NCBI GenBank assembly: GCA_001602885.1
Contig: LUZH01000218.1
Location: forward strand, 1 to 7,001
DNA: 7,001 nucleotides
Reading direction: 5' to 3'
Source of the DNA: Bacteroidales bacterium Bact_16
GTDB lineage: Bacteria; Bacteroidota; Bacteroidia; Bacteroidales; UBA932
This document shows positions 1 through 5,690 of this stretch, piece by piece. A program made the translations under genes and the position numbers. The notes under the pieces were generated by a model that worked only from the letters and a program-made list of their open reading frames with translations, was not told the origin of the DNA and did not search any database. The stretch's first letter is position 1; each line of letters opens with the position of its first letter.

Positions 1-72
1 CACCACGGCAAGCAGTTCATTGATGCGCTTCATCGCGGAGGCATACTGCATCTCATTCTCAATCTTTGTCAT
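1..72 (-). CDS. HigA-like HTH regulator, N-terminal 24 codons only
   Basis: Reading leftward from the ATG at 72-70, the frame is open for 24 codons to the window edge (MTKIENEMQYASAMKRINEL, then LAVV). This opening resembles the start of small Bacteroidetes helix-turn-helix proteins annotated as HigA-type antitoxins or Xre regulators. In those an N-terminal helix of the form K-I-x-x-E-x-Q-Y-x-x-A-M-x-R-I-x-E-L-L precedes a C-terminal HTH. The HTH itself would lie outside the window, so the assignment rests on 24 residues recalled as family-like, not on a domain. A convincing Bacteroidetes promoter sits about 55 bp upstream, which supports a real start here. In typical higBA loci the toxin gene lies immediately upstream, but the 208 bp upstream are non-coding, so the gene may be solitary or have its partner downstream. 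No Shine-Dalgarno sequence is evident. Confidence 0.55.
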   Translation of the reverse strand, partial: MTKIENEMQYASAMKRINELLAVV

Positions 73-126
73 TATTCCGGATTCTTATCTGTTAGTTGCA
101 TTGATTCTCATAGTCTAATGTCGCGA

Positions 127-156
127 CAAATATAGTATTATTATCTAAATTTACAA
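127..156 (-). promoter_or_regulatory. Bacteroidetes-type promoter for the HigA-like gene
   Basis: On the minus strand, TATATTTG (134-127) matches the Bacteroidetes -7 consensus TAnnTTTG exactly. A TTG (156-154) lies 19 bp upstream, the usual -33 spacing. Transcription would begin near 120-122, giving a leader of about 50 nt before the ATG at 72. This is the only gap feature in the correct orientation and distance for the left-hand gene. A candidate operator overlaps its -33 element. Confidence 0.65.
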
Positions 157-178
157 TTTCTTATCTAAAATTTAGATA
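141..178. promoter_or_regulatory. Candidate operator: TATCTAAA inverted and direct repeats
   Basis: Positions 162-178 form a perfect inverted repeat: TATCTAAA (162-169), one central A, then TTTAGATA (171-178). A second copy of TTATCTAAA begins at 141, exactly 20 bp before the copy at 161, close to two helical turns, so the two sites would lie on the same DNA face. The left copy and the -33 TTG (154-156) interleave, so a bound protein would compete with RNA polymerase. HigA/Xre-type regulators commonly autoregulate through such sites. The assignment to the adjacent gene is inference, and the elements are A/T-rich and short. Confidence 0.45.
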
Positions 179-188
179 TTTCTCAAAG

Positions 189-200
189 ACAGCATGCTGT
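189..200. repeat. 12-bp perfect palindrome ACAGCATGCTGT
   Basis: ACAGCATGCTGT equals its own reverse complement. It stands out as the most GC-containing stretch in an otherwise A/T-rich gap, between the candidate operator (141-178) and the hairpin at 230-258. It is too short to act as a terminator and lacks a loop. A dimeric regulator site is possible, but a chance palindrome cannot be excluded. Confidence 0.3.
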
Positions 201-229
201 GAAGATAGATGATAATACAATACAAGACA

Positions 230-258
230 GTAAGAATCGTGTTTTTAACGATTCTTAC
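230..258 (-). terminator. Hairpin downstream of the ABC-F gene, probable terminator
   Basis: GTAAGAATCGT (230-240) and ACGATTCTTAC (248-258) are perfectly complementary 11-bp arms around a 7-nt loop. The structure begins 22 bp past the stop codon of the minus-strand ABC-F gene (stop at 283-281) and ahead of the promoter of the next minus-strand gene, where a terminator is expected. In the minus-strand transcript the stem is followed by U-rich but interrupted sequence (UGUCUUGUAUUGUAUU), not a clean U-tract. Intrinsic termination is therefore plausible but not certain; the structure could instead protect the mRNA 3' end. Confidence 0.5.
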
Positions 259-280
259 AACCAAATAAATACGATTCTTA
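231..280. repeat. Three copies of TAAGAATCGT around the gene end
   Basis: The 10-mer TAAGAATCGT occurs twice on the minus strand (280-271 and 257-248) and once on the plus strand (231-240). The first minus copy directly abuts the ABC-F stop codon. The plus-strand copy can pair with either minus copy, giving a tight hairpin with a short loop or an alternative one with a 30-nt loop. The 8-mer core TAAGAATC occurs once more on the minus strand at 87-80, in the leader of the HigA-like gene. Four copies of an 8-mer in about 200 bp is unlikely to be chance even in A/T-rich DNA. The origin and role are unknown. Confidence 0.55.
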
Positions 281-2128
281 TTACTCCGAGAGTTCCAGCC
301 AGCGCATTTCGTGCTGGCTGATTTCGTCGATAATTGCTTGGACGCGCTCCGAGGCCGCCTGCAGCTCCGCGTAGGGGAGCGTGCCGGACGACATCCGCGC
401 CTCCAGCTCCGCTTTCTCCGCCTCCAGCCGCGGCAGCGCCGCCTCGATCGCCTCCAGCTCCCGCTGCTCCTTCCAGGTCAGCTTCCGCGGCTTCGCGGCG
501 TCGTGGGTTGGCGTTGTGGCAGGCGTTCGGGTGCTTTGCGTTGGCGTTGTGGAGGGTGGAGCCGGAATTGGTTTTTCGGCCCTTGTGGACGAAAAATAAT
601 TCCGGTCCACCCGCGTGGGAGCACCCGACGCCGCCTTTTTGCTCTTCTCGAAATCGCGGATATAGGCGCGGTACTCCGAGAAGTGGCCGACAAAATCCTT
701 GACGAGGCCCTCGCCGCAGAAGACCAGCAGATGGTCCGTCACCCGGTCCAGGAAATGCCGGTCGTGGCTGACGATCAGCAGACTGCCCTGGAACTCCTTG
801 AGATACTCCTCCAGGATATTCAACGTCACGATATCCAGATCGTTGGTCGGCTCGTCGAGAATCAGCAGATTCGGCTCCTGCATCAAGATCGTCAGCAGAT
901 ACAGCCGCCGCTTCTCACCGCCGGACAACCTCCCCACACGCGTAGAAAGCATATCGTGCGGAAAAAGGAACCGCCCCAGCAGGCGCGTGTCGGGAACCAC
1001 GTCCAGCACCGTATCCTCCGGATCAAAATCCATCCCCTGCTGCCGGTAATACCCGATCTTCAGCGTCTCGCCCCGGTCGATCACCCCGCTGTCCGGCTCG
1101 ATCTCGCCCGTCAGCAAGTCCAGGAACGTACTCTTGCCGACACCGTTGCGCCCCACGATCCCGACCTTGTCGAACCGCTGGAAATTATAAGTGAAATCCC
1201 GCAGCATCGGGATCCCCTCCCAGTCATAATTGACATCCTTGCAATTGATGATCTTGCCGCCCAGGCGCGACGCAGCACCCACGCCCTCGAGCGAGATCTG
1301 CTTCGTCGTATAGACCTGCGCCGCGCGGTCCGAGAGCTCGTGGAACGCGTCGATGCGGTACTTCGCCTTGCCGCTGCGGGCGCAGGGCGTCGCGTGGATC
1401 CACTCCAGCTCGCGCCGCAGCAGATTGCGGACCTTGTCCGTCTCCGCGTTGTAGTGCGCGATGCGCTCCTCCCGCTTCTCCAGATAATTCTGATAATCAC
1501 CCTTGTAGGTATAGATCGCGCCGTGGTCCAGCTCCATCACCGTGTTGCACACCCGGTCCAGGAAATACCGGTCGTGCGTGACCATCAGCAGCGTGCAGCG
1601 GCTGCGCTTCAGATACCCCTCCAGAAACTCGATCGCCTCGATGTCCAGATGGTTCGTCGGCTCGTCGAGGACGAGAAAGTCGGCCTGCAGCGCCAGCAGC
1701 TCGCTCAGCGCCACGCGCTTCACCTCGCCGCCCGACAGCGCCGCCATCGGCTTGGACGCGTCCGGCAGGCGGAAACTGGTGAGCAGCTCCCGCACCCGCT
1801 GCCGGTAGTCGCGCAGCCCCTCCTCGTGGAGGTCGGCGGTCAGCGGCGCGCTATGGCGCAGCACCTGCTCCTCGATGCTGAGGGCCGGGTCATAATCGTA
1901 TTCCTGCTTCAGGAACGCGATGCGGATATCTTTCAAGAAAAGGATGCGCCCGCCGGAGTCGGACTTGTCCTCACCGGCGAGAATGCGCAGCAGCGAAGTC
2001 TTGCCCGTGCCGTTGGGGGCGATCAGGGCAATCTTGTCGCCTTCGTTGACATTGAATCCGATGTGCTCGAAGAGCACCTTCGGTCCGTAGGATTTGGAGA
2101 TGTTCTCGATCTGCAGGAAGCTCGGCAT
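281..2128 (-). CDS. uup: ABC-F family ATPase, Uup type
   Basis: This 615-residue cytoplasmic protein has two ABC ATPase domains in one chain and no membrane segments. Domain 1 has a Walker A at 37-44 (APNGTGKT), signature LSGGE at 131-135, Walker B and D-loop at 151-162 ending LDEPTNHLD, and H-switch THD at 184-186. The interdomain linker (about 205-290) is Arg/Lys/Glu-rich, as expected for the ABC-F arm that reaches the ribosomal P/E site. Domain 2 has a Walker A at 326-334 (GRNGVGKST), LSGGE at 401-405, LDEPTNDLD at 424-432 and SHD at 454-456. A Pro/Thr-rich spacer (about 502-547) leads to a charged coiled coil (550-615, opening KLTWKEQRELEA), the hallmark C-terminal domain of Uup; E. coli Uup is of similar length. 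Uup is linked to ribosome function and to suppression of precise transposon excision. The gene starts one base after the ROK stop codon, so translation is probably coupled. Confidence 0.93.
   Translation of the reverse strand: MPSFLQIENISKSYGPKVLFEHIGFNVNEGDKIALIAPNGTGKTSLLRILAGEDKSDSGGRILFLKDIRIAFLKQEYDYDPALSIEEQVLRHSAPLTADLHEEGLRDYRQRVRELLTSFRLPDASKPMAALSGGEVKRVALSELLALQADFLVLDEPTNHLDIEAIEFLEGYLKRSRCTLLMVTHDRYFLDRVCNTVMELDHGAIYTYKGDYQNYLEKREERIAHYNAETDKVRNLLRRELEWIHATPCARSGKAKYRIDAFHELSDRAAQVYTTKQISLEGVGAASRLGGKIINCKDVNYDWEGIPMLRDFTYNFQRFDKVGIVGRNGVGKSTFLDLLTGEIEPDSGVIDRGETLKIGYYRQQGMDFDPEDTVLDVVPDTRLLGRFLFPHDMLSTRVGRLSGGEKRRLYLLTILMQEPNLLILDEPTNDLDIVTLNILEEYLKEFQGSLLIVSHDRHFLDRVTDHLLVFCGEGLVKDFVGHFSEYRAYIRDFEKSKKAASGAPTRVDRNYFSSTRAEKPIPAPPSTTPTQSTRTPATTPTHDAAKPRKLTWKEQRELEAIEAALPRLEAEKAELEARMSSGTLPYAELQAASERVQAIIDEISQHEMRWLELSE
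507..552. repeat. 13-bp direct repeat in the Uup linker (33-bp period)
   Basis: GTTGGCGTTGTGG occurs at 507-519 and again at 540-552, exactly 33 bp or 11 codons apart. On the coding strand it encodes the twice-seen TTPT motif (residues 527-530 and 538-541) in the Pro/Thr-rich spacer between ATPase domain 2 and the C-terminal coiled coil. It looks like a small in-frame duplication in a disordered, length-tolerant linker. Confidence 0.6.
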
Positions 2129-2129
2129 A

Positions 2130-3332
2130 CTACATCAGCCCGAGCACGCGGGAGCGGGACAGGAGGCAGTCGCCGACAGACGCCGCCTTGCGGCCCAGCT
2201 GCGAGAGCACGATGGTGGTGTCGGAAGACACGCGCGGCAGCGAGAGGCGGTTGACCGCCGTCTTGATCGGGAGCAGGAGGTAGTCCTTGCCCACGATGAG
2301 GCGGCCGCCGATGACCACGAGGCCCGGGTTGAAGACGTTGAGCACGCCGGAGATGCCGCGGCCGAGCGTGTCGCCGATCTGGCCGATGGCATCGATGGCG
2401 AGCACGTCGCCGTCCTCGACGGCGCGCAGGATCTCGTCCAGCTCGACGTCGCCCTTGTTGTGGTAGTTGTCCGCCATGGTGGAGGCCTGGCCCTTCTTCA
2501 GCTTCTCGATGATCATCCGGTGCAGCGCGGAGCCGGATGCGCCCGTCTCCAGGCAGCCGACCTTGCCGCAGCGGCAGATGATGTCGTTGTCCAGGACAGG
2601 GAAGTGGCCGAGCTCGCCGGAATAGCCGGACTTGCCGTAGTAGAGCCGTCCGTCCATGATGATGCCCATGCCGAGGCCCCAGCTGACGTTGATGAAGATC
2701 ATGTCGGGGTCGGCCTTCTTGCCGAGGGACATATATTCGCCGTAGGCCATCGCGCGGGAGTCGTTCTCGATCGTGACCGGGACGTTGAACTCCTTCTGGA
2801 AGATGCTCTTGAGGGGGAGGTCGTCGCTGACGAAATACGTCAGGCTGTAGCCCTTCTCCGGATTGACGCGGCCGGAAAGGCTCACGCCCACGCCCAGGAC
2901 CTTGATCCAGGGGATGCCGCTCTCGATGACCTGGTCCATGACCATGCGGCACATCGTGCGGAAGGAGTTCTCGTTGGCTTCCAGCACGAACTCGATGTCC
3001 TGGATGTATGAGATGATTTCGCCCTTGAAATCGCTGATCGCGATGTGGAAGTGGTGACGCGCCACGTCCACGCCGACAAAGTAGCCCGCGTCCGGATTGA
3101 GTCCGTACACGCTCGGGCGGCGTCCGCCGGAGGTGCCTACCTTGCCTTCGTCCTTGATGAAATTCTCATCGATCAGCTCGCTGACGAATTTGGTGATCGT
3201 GGGCACGCTGATGCCCAGCGCCCGGCTGAAGTCGGCGATGCTGTAGTTGTTGTGAGCGATGCACAACCGCAGGATTTCCCGCTTGACGTTGGCGCTCTTG
3301 CCGGAGATGTCGTTAAGGAAGGAGTTGGGCAT
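2130..3332 (-). CDS. ROK-family transcriptional regulator (NagC/Mlc type)
   Basis: This is a 400-residue sugar-responsive DNA-binding protein. An N-terminal winged-helix region has its HTH at about 31-53 (SIADFSRALGISVPTITKFV), followed by a GGRRPS turn (69-74) typical of ROK regulators. The ROK sugar-kinase fold follows: ENDSRA (189-194) with the catalytic-type Asp, a glycine-rich SWGLGMG (217-223), GELGH (239-243), and the zinc motif CRCGKVGC (253-260), so H243, C253, C255 and C260 can bind zinc. The N-terminal phosphate motif, usually DxGGTK, is degenerate here (DVARHHF from D89), which argues for a regulator and not a sugar kinase. The specific sugar cannot be read. I chose the ATG at 3332 (MPNSFLND). 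The frame also has an ATG at 3347, but the best -7 box would leave that start only 4-7 nt of leader, and MPNSFLNDI resembles the usual family start. It is the first gene of a unit with the ABC-F gene. Confidence 0.9.
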   Translation of the reverse strand: MPNSFLNDISGKSANVKREILRLCIAHNNYSIADFSRALGISVPTITKFVSELIDENFIKDEGKVGTSGGRRPSVYGLNPDAGYFVGVDVARHHFHIAISDFKGEIISYIQDIEFVLEANENSFRTMCRMVMDQVIESGIPWIKVLGVGVSLSGRVNPEKGYSLTYFVSDDLPLKSIFQKEFNVPVTIENDSRAMAYGEYMSLGKKADPDMIFINVSWGLGMGIIMDGRLYYGKSGYSGELGHFPVLDNDIICRCGKVGCLETGASGSALHRMIIEKLKKGQASTMADNYHNKGDVELDEILRAVEDGDVLAIDAIGQIGDTLGRGISGVLNVFNPGLVVIGGRLIVGKDYLLLPIKTAVNRLSLPRVSSDTTIVLSQLGRKAASVGDCLLSRSRVLGLM

Positions 3333-3353
3333 AATCGGTTCTAGCATACATTC

Positions 3354-3386
3354 TTTGCAAAATTATACAAAATTTCCGTATATTTG
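3354..3386 (+). promoter_or_regulatory. Bacteroidetes promoter for the HAMP-trkH-helicase unit
   Basis: TTTG (3354-3357) and TATATTTG (3379-3386) match the -33 and -7 consensus elements with a 21-bp spacer. Transcription would start around 3391-3393, leaving a leader of about 20 nt, A-rich, before the ATG at 3412. A short dyad TTCTT-G-AAGAA (3393-3403) lies right at the predicted start site. No Shine-Dalgarno sequence is present. No other consensus promoter was noticed before the downstream plus-strand genes, so this probably drives all three. Confidence 0.7.
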
Positions 3387-3387
3387 C
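3357..3387. promoter_or_regulatory. Imperfect inverted repeat spanning both divergent promoters
   Basis: GCAAAATTATAC (3357-3368) and GTATATTTGC (3378-3387) are inverted copies apart from two extra bases in the left arm, around a 9-nt A/T-rich spacer. The arms contain the -7 boxes of the two divergent promoters, so part of the symmetry is expected from two facing TAnnTTTG boxes. A/T-rich dyads are also typical ROK-regulator targets, so autoregulation by the adjacent ROK protein is possible but inferred. Confidence 0.4.
3358..3365 (-). promoter_or_regulatory. -7 element of the divergent ROK-uup promoter
   Basis: On the minus strand, TAATTTTG (3365-3358) matches TAnnTTTG exactly. Transcription would begin near 3351-3354, about 20 nt before the ATG at 3332. 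No clear -33 TTG exists at 19-21 bp upstream, so the promoter may be weak or activator-dependent. The box immediately abuts the -33 TTTG (3354-3357) of the plus-strand promoter, so both polymerases could hardly bind together. Confidence 0.5.
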
Positions 3388-3411
3388 CATAATTCTTGAA
3401 GAAATTTAAAA

Positions 3412-4236
3412 ATGTCGATCCGAAAGTTCTTCAAAAGGCTCCGGTCTTACCGGTTGACGTTGCGTGCAAAGCTGATCGCGAGCCTGTCGCTGATCGCCGC
3501 CATCCTGCTGGTCTCTCTCCTCATCTCGGTGATGGAATACTCCGGGATGAGCGACTATGTCTCGGACCTGATCGCCGACGACATCAGCAGCATCAACGTG
3601 GCCAACCGCCTCGCGGAGATGAGCAACACCTACAACCTCGACATCCTCGCGGTCGTCGGGGAGGAGGATGTCGTGGAGCTTCCGGACTTCGACGACGGCT
3701 ATTTCAAGTCGCACTGCGACTCGCTCCGCTCGAGCGTGCCGTCCAACCAGGTCAAGCCATTGGCGGATTCGGTGATGTATTCCTATTCCGCCTACATGCT
3801 GACCTCCCTGGAGCTGCGCGACGTGATCCACTCCGACTTCATCGACACGCGCGCCTGGTATTTCGGGCGGCTCCAGCCGCGCTATGACCGTCTCCGCTCG
3901 GACCTGACGTCCCTCTCGAACGCGATCTACCAGGACCTGGAGAAGAATTCCGCCACCTTCGAGGGCGGCTTCTACCGGAGCATCATCCCGGGCATCGTGG
4001 CGGTGGGCGTGGGCCTGCTGCTGGTCGTGATGCTGCTCTTCTTCCTGCTCGCCTTCTACGTCAATCCGCTCTACAGGATGCTGGAAGGCCTGGACGCCTA
4101 CCGTTCGCAGGACAAGAAATACAATGTCACCTTCGACGGTGACGACCAGCTCGCCCGTCTCAACGAAGGCATCTCCGAGCTGGCCAACGAAAACCGCCAG
4201 CTCCGTTCCCGCATCAAGACCATCGGCAGGCAATGA
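3412..4236 (+). CDS. Two-TM receptor-like protein with C-terminal HAMP-like segment, no output domain
   Basis: This 274-residue inner-membrane protein has a basic cytoplasmic N-terminus (residues 1-19), TM1 at about 20-41, a helical periplasmic domain (about 42-188) and TM2 at about 190-216. A HAMP-like module follows: Pro219 just after TM2, then a first helix (220-231), a connector, and a second helix with the DDQLARLNEGISELA pattern (244-258) akin to the DExG...N of HAMP domains. The chain ends at 274 with a short coiled-coil tail (NRQLRSRIKTI). Histidine kinases, chemoreceptors and cyclases carry an effector after HAMP; here none exists, and the stop codon overlaps the trkH start (ATGA), so it is not visibly truncated. 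The architecture suggests a sensor that signals through a partner. The neighbouring K+ channel subunit is the obvious candidate, but this is inference. I do not recognise a named family. An A-rich leader precedes the ATG. Confidence 0.85.
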   Translation: MSIRKFFKRLRSYRLTLRAKLIASLSLIAAILLVSLLISVMEYSGMSDYVSDLIADDISSINVANRLAEMSNTYNLDILAVVGEEDVVELPDFDDGYFKSHCDSLRSSVPSNQVKPLADSVMYSYSAYMLTSLELRDVIHSDFIDTRAWYFGRLQPRYDRLRSDLTSLSNAIYQDLEKNSATFEGGFYRSIIPGIVAVGVGLLLVVMLLFFLLAFYVNPLYRMLEGLDAYRSQDKKYNVTFDGDDQLARLNEGISELANENRQLRSRIKTIGRQ

Positions 4237-5690
4237 ACTGGAAGGTCATCAGCAGGAACATCGGCTATGCCCTCCTGGTCAGCGCCCTTTTCATGCTGCT
4301 GTCCGTGGGGGTGTCGCTGCTCAACGGGCGCGATTCCGCGCTCGCTGCGCTGCTGATCTCGTTCCTGATCACCTTCATCGTCGGCATCTTCCCCTTCATC
4401 TTCGTCCGTGAGACGAAGGCGATCACCCTGAAAGAGGGCTACGTGATCATCTTCCTGTCGTGGCTGCTTTCCTTCATCTTCGGCATGCTGCCGTATGCCC
4501 TCTGGGGCGGGCCGTTCACCCTGACCAACGCCTGGTTCGAGTCCGTGAGCGGCTTCACGACCACGGGCGCCACCATCCTGGACAACGTCGAGGGGCTGCC
4601 GGAGAGCCTGCTCTTCTGGCGCGCCTCCACGCACTTCATCGGCGGCTTGGGAGTCGTCGTCTTCCTGCTGCTGCTCATCCCGGGCTCCAACCAGATGAAG
4701 ATGCGCCTGACCAACATGGAGCTGACCTCGCTCTCGCGGGGCGGCTACGCCACCCGCACCAACAAGACGGTGTCCGTCTTCGCCTTCGTGTACCTGGGCC
4801 TGCTCATCCTGTCGTTCGTGGCCTATCTGCTGGCCGGCATGTCCGTCTTCGACGCGGCCTGCCACGCGATGAGCGTCAGCGCCACGGGCGGCTTCAGCTC
4901 GCGCAACCTCTCCATCGCAGCCTTCGACTCCCGCTGGATCGAGGGCATCACGATGGTGTTCATGTATCTGTCTTCGATCCACTTCGGCCTGATCTACCTG
5001 TCCGTGCTGACGCGTTCCTTCAAGCCGTACAACAATCCGGTGGTGAAGTTCTACACCGCCTCGATCCTGGTCGTGGCCTTCGTGGTGGGCGCCGGGCTCA
5101 GGGGCAACGGCATCTGCCCGACCTGGGGCAACGCCCTGTGGAACGGCCTCTTCGAGACGCTCTGCGTCACGTCCACGTCCGGCTTCGCCATCCTGGACAA
5201 CGCCACGTGGCCGCTCTGGATCGTGATGGTGCTGATGTTCTCGGCCATCATGTGCGGCAGCGCCGGATCCACTTCCGGCGGCGTCAAGGTGGACCGCATC
5301 ATCCTGCTGTTCAAGTCGATCGGCCGCCGGATCAACCGCATCCTGCATCCTTCTTCGGTCGACGAGATCCGGATGGGCAAGCGCGTGCTGCGCGAGGACG
5401 AAGTCTCGCCGCACCTGCTCTACCTGGCCCTCTACGGCCTGCTGCTTTTCCTGTCGATCGCTGTCAGCCTGTTCGTCGGGGTGGACCACCAGAACAGCTT
5501 CATCGCCTCGGTGACGAGCCTGGGCAACGTAGGCCCGGCCTACGGCGCCCTCGGCACGATGGGCTCGTTCAACTCCGTCCCGCTGCTGGGCAAGCTCGTC
5601 TTCACCCTGGACATGTTCCTGGGCCGTATCGAGATTTATCCTGTCCTCGCCGTCGTGGCGATGGTCTTCGACAAACGGGCGCGCGGATGA
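4233..5690 (+). CDS. trkH: TrkH/KtrB-family potassium uptake channel subunit
   Basis: This 485-residue integral inner-membrane protein is close to the family's usual length. It shows the four M1-P-M2 repeats of the Trk/Ktr superfamily, each with its selectivity-filter loop: SVSGFTTTGAT (104-114), SVSATGGF (214-221), VTSTSGF (312-318) and VTSLGNVGPA (427-436). All four filter glycines are present (G112, G219, G317, G434). The intramembrane gating loop in the third repeat is intact (CGSAGSTSGGVK, 341-352), and conserved FIGGLG (135-140) and LGRIEIYP (463-470) segments are seen. An N-terminal hydrophobic pair (about 10-58) precedes the first repeat, as in TrkH. The channel normally works with a cytoplasmic NAD/nucleotide-binding TrkA subunit, which is not in this window. 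The start overlaps the HAMP-protein stop by 4 bases, and its stop overlaps the helicase start. Confidence 0.95.
   Translation: MNWKVISRNIGYALLVSALFMLLSVGVSLLNGRDSALAALLISFLITFIVGIFPFIFVRETKAITLKEGYVIIFLSWLLSFIFGMLPYALWGGPFTLTNAWFESVSGFTTTGATILDNVEGLPESLLFWRASTHFIGGLGVVVFLLLLIPGSNQMKMRLTNMELTSLSRGGYATRTNKTVSVFAFVYLGLLILSFVAYLLAGMSVFDAACHAMSVSATGGFSSRNLSIAAFDSRWIEGITMVFMYLSSIHFGLIYLSVLTRSFKPYNNPVVKFYTASILVVAFVVGAGLRGNGICPTWGNALWNGLFETLCVTSTSGFAILDNATWPLWIVMVLMFSAIMCGSAGSTSGGVKVDRIILLFKSIGRRINRILHPSSVDEIRMGKRVLREDEVSPHLLYLALYGLLLFLSIAVSLFVGVDHQNSFIASVTSLGNVGPAYGALGTMGSFNSVPLLGKLVFTLDMFLGRIEIYPVLAVVAMVFDKRARG

Noticed and set aside
73..280. A small toxin gene, tRNA or CRISPR repeats in the intergenic gap.
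   Set aside because: Stops are frequent in all frames, I see no cloverleaf pattern, and the repeats are too short and irregularly spaced for CRISPR.
281..2128. Antibiotic-resistance ABC-F protein (Msr/Lsa/Vga-like).
   Set aside because: The C-terminal charged coiled coil after a Pro/Thr spacer and the housekeeping-like motifs fit Uup. The operon context shows nothing mobile.
311..2254. A 647-codon open frame on the plus strand across the ABC-F gene.
   Set aside because: It lies antisense to a gene with both full sets of ABC motifs. Its translation is Arg/Leu/Gln/His-rich with no recognisable domain. Strong GC third-position bias in the true gene removes stop codons from the opposite strand.
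2023..3011. Long open frames on both strands overlapping the ROK gene (2023-2952 minus and 2094-3011 plus).
   Set aside because: Both are out of frame or antisense to a protein with HTH, zinc and sugar-site motifs in order. Their translations are low-complexity (Arg/Gly/Pro or Asp/Val/Ala/His rich) and match no family.
2130..3332. ROK glucokinase or other sugar kinase.
   Set aside because: The N-terminal HTH extension and the loss of the DxGGT phosphate motif argue for a regulator.
3412..4236. A truncated histidine kinase or chemoreceptor pseudogene.
   Set aside because: No kinase or methyl-accepting signalling sequence remains in any frame downstream; trkH starts at the overlapping stop codon, so the gene looks intact at this length.
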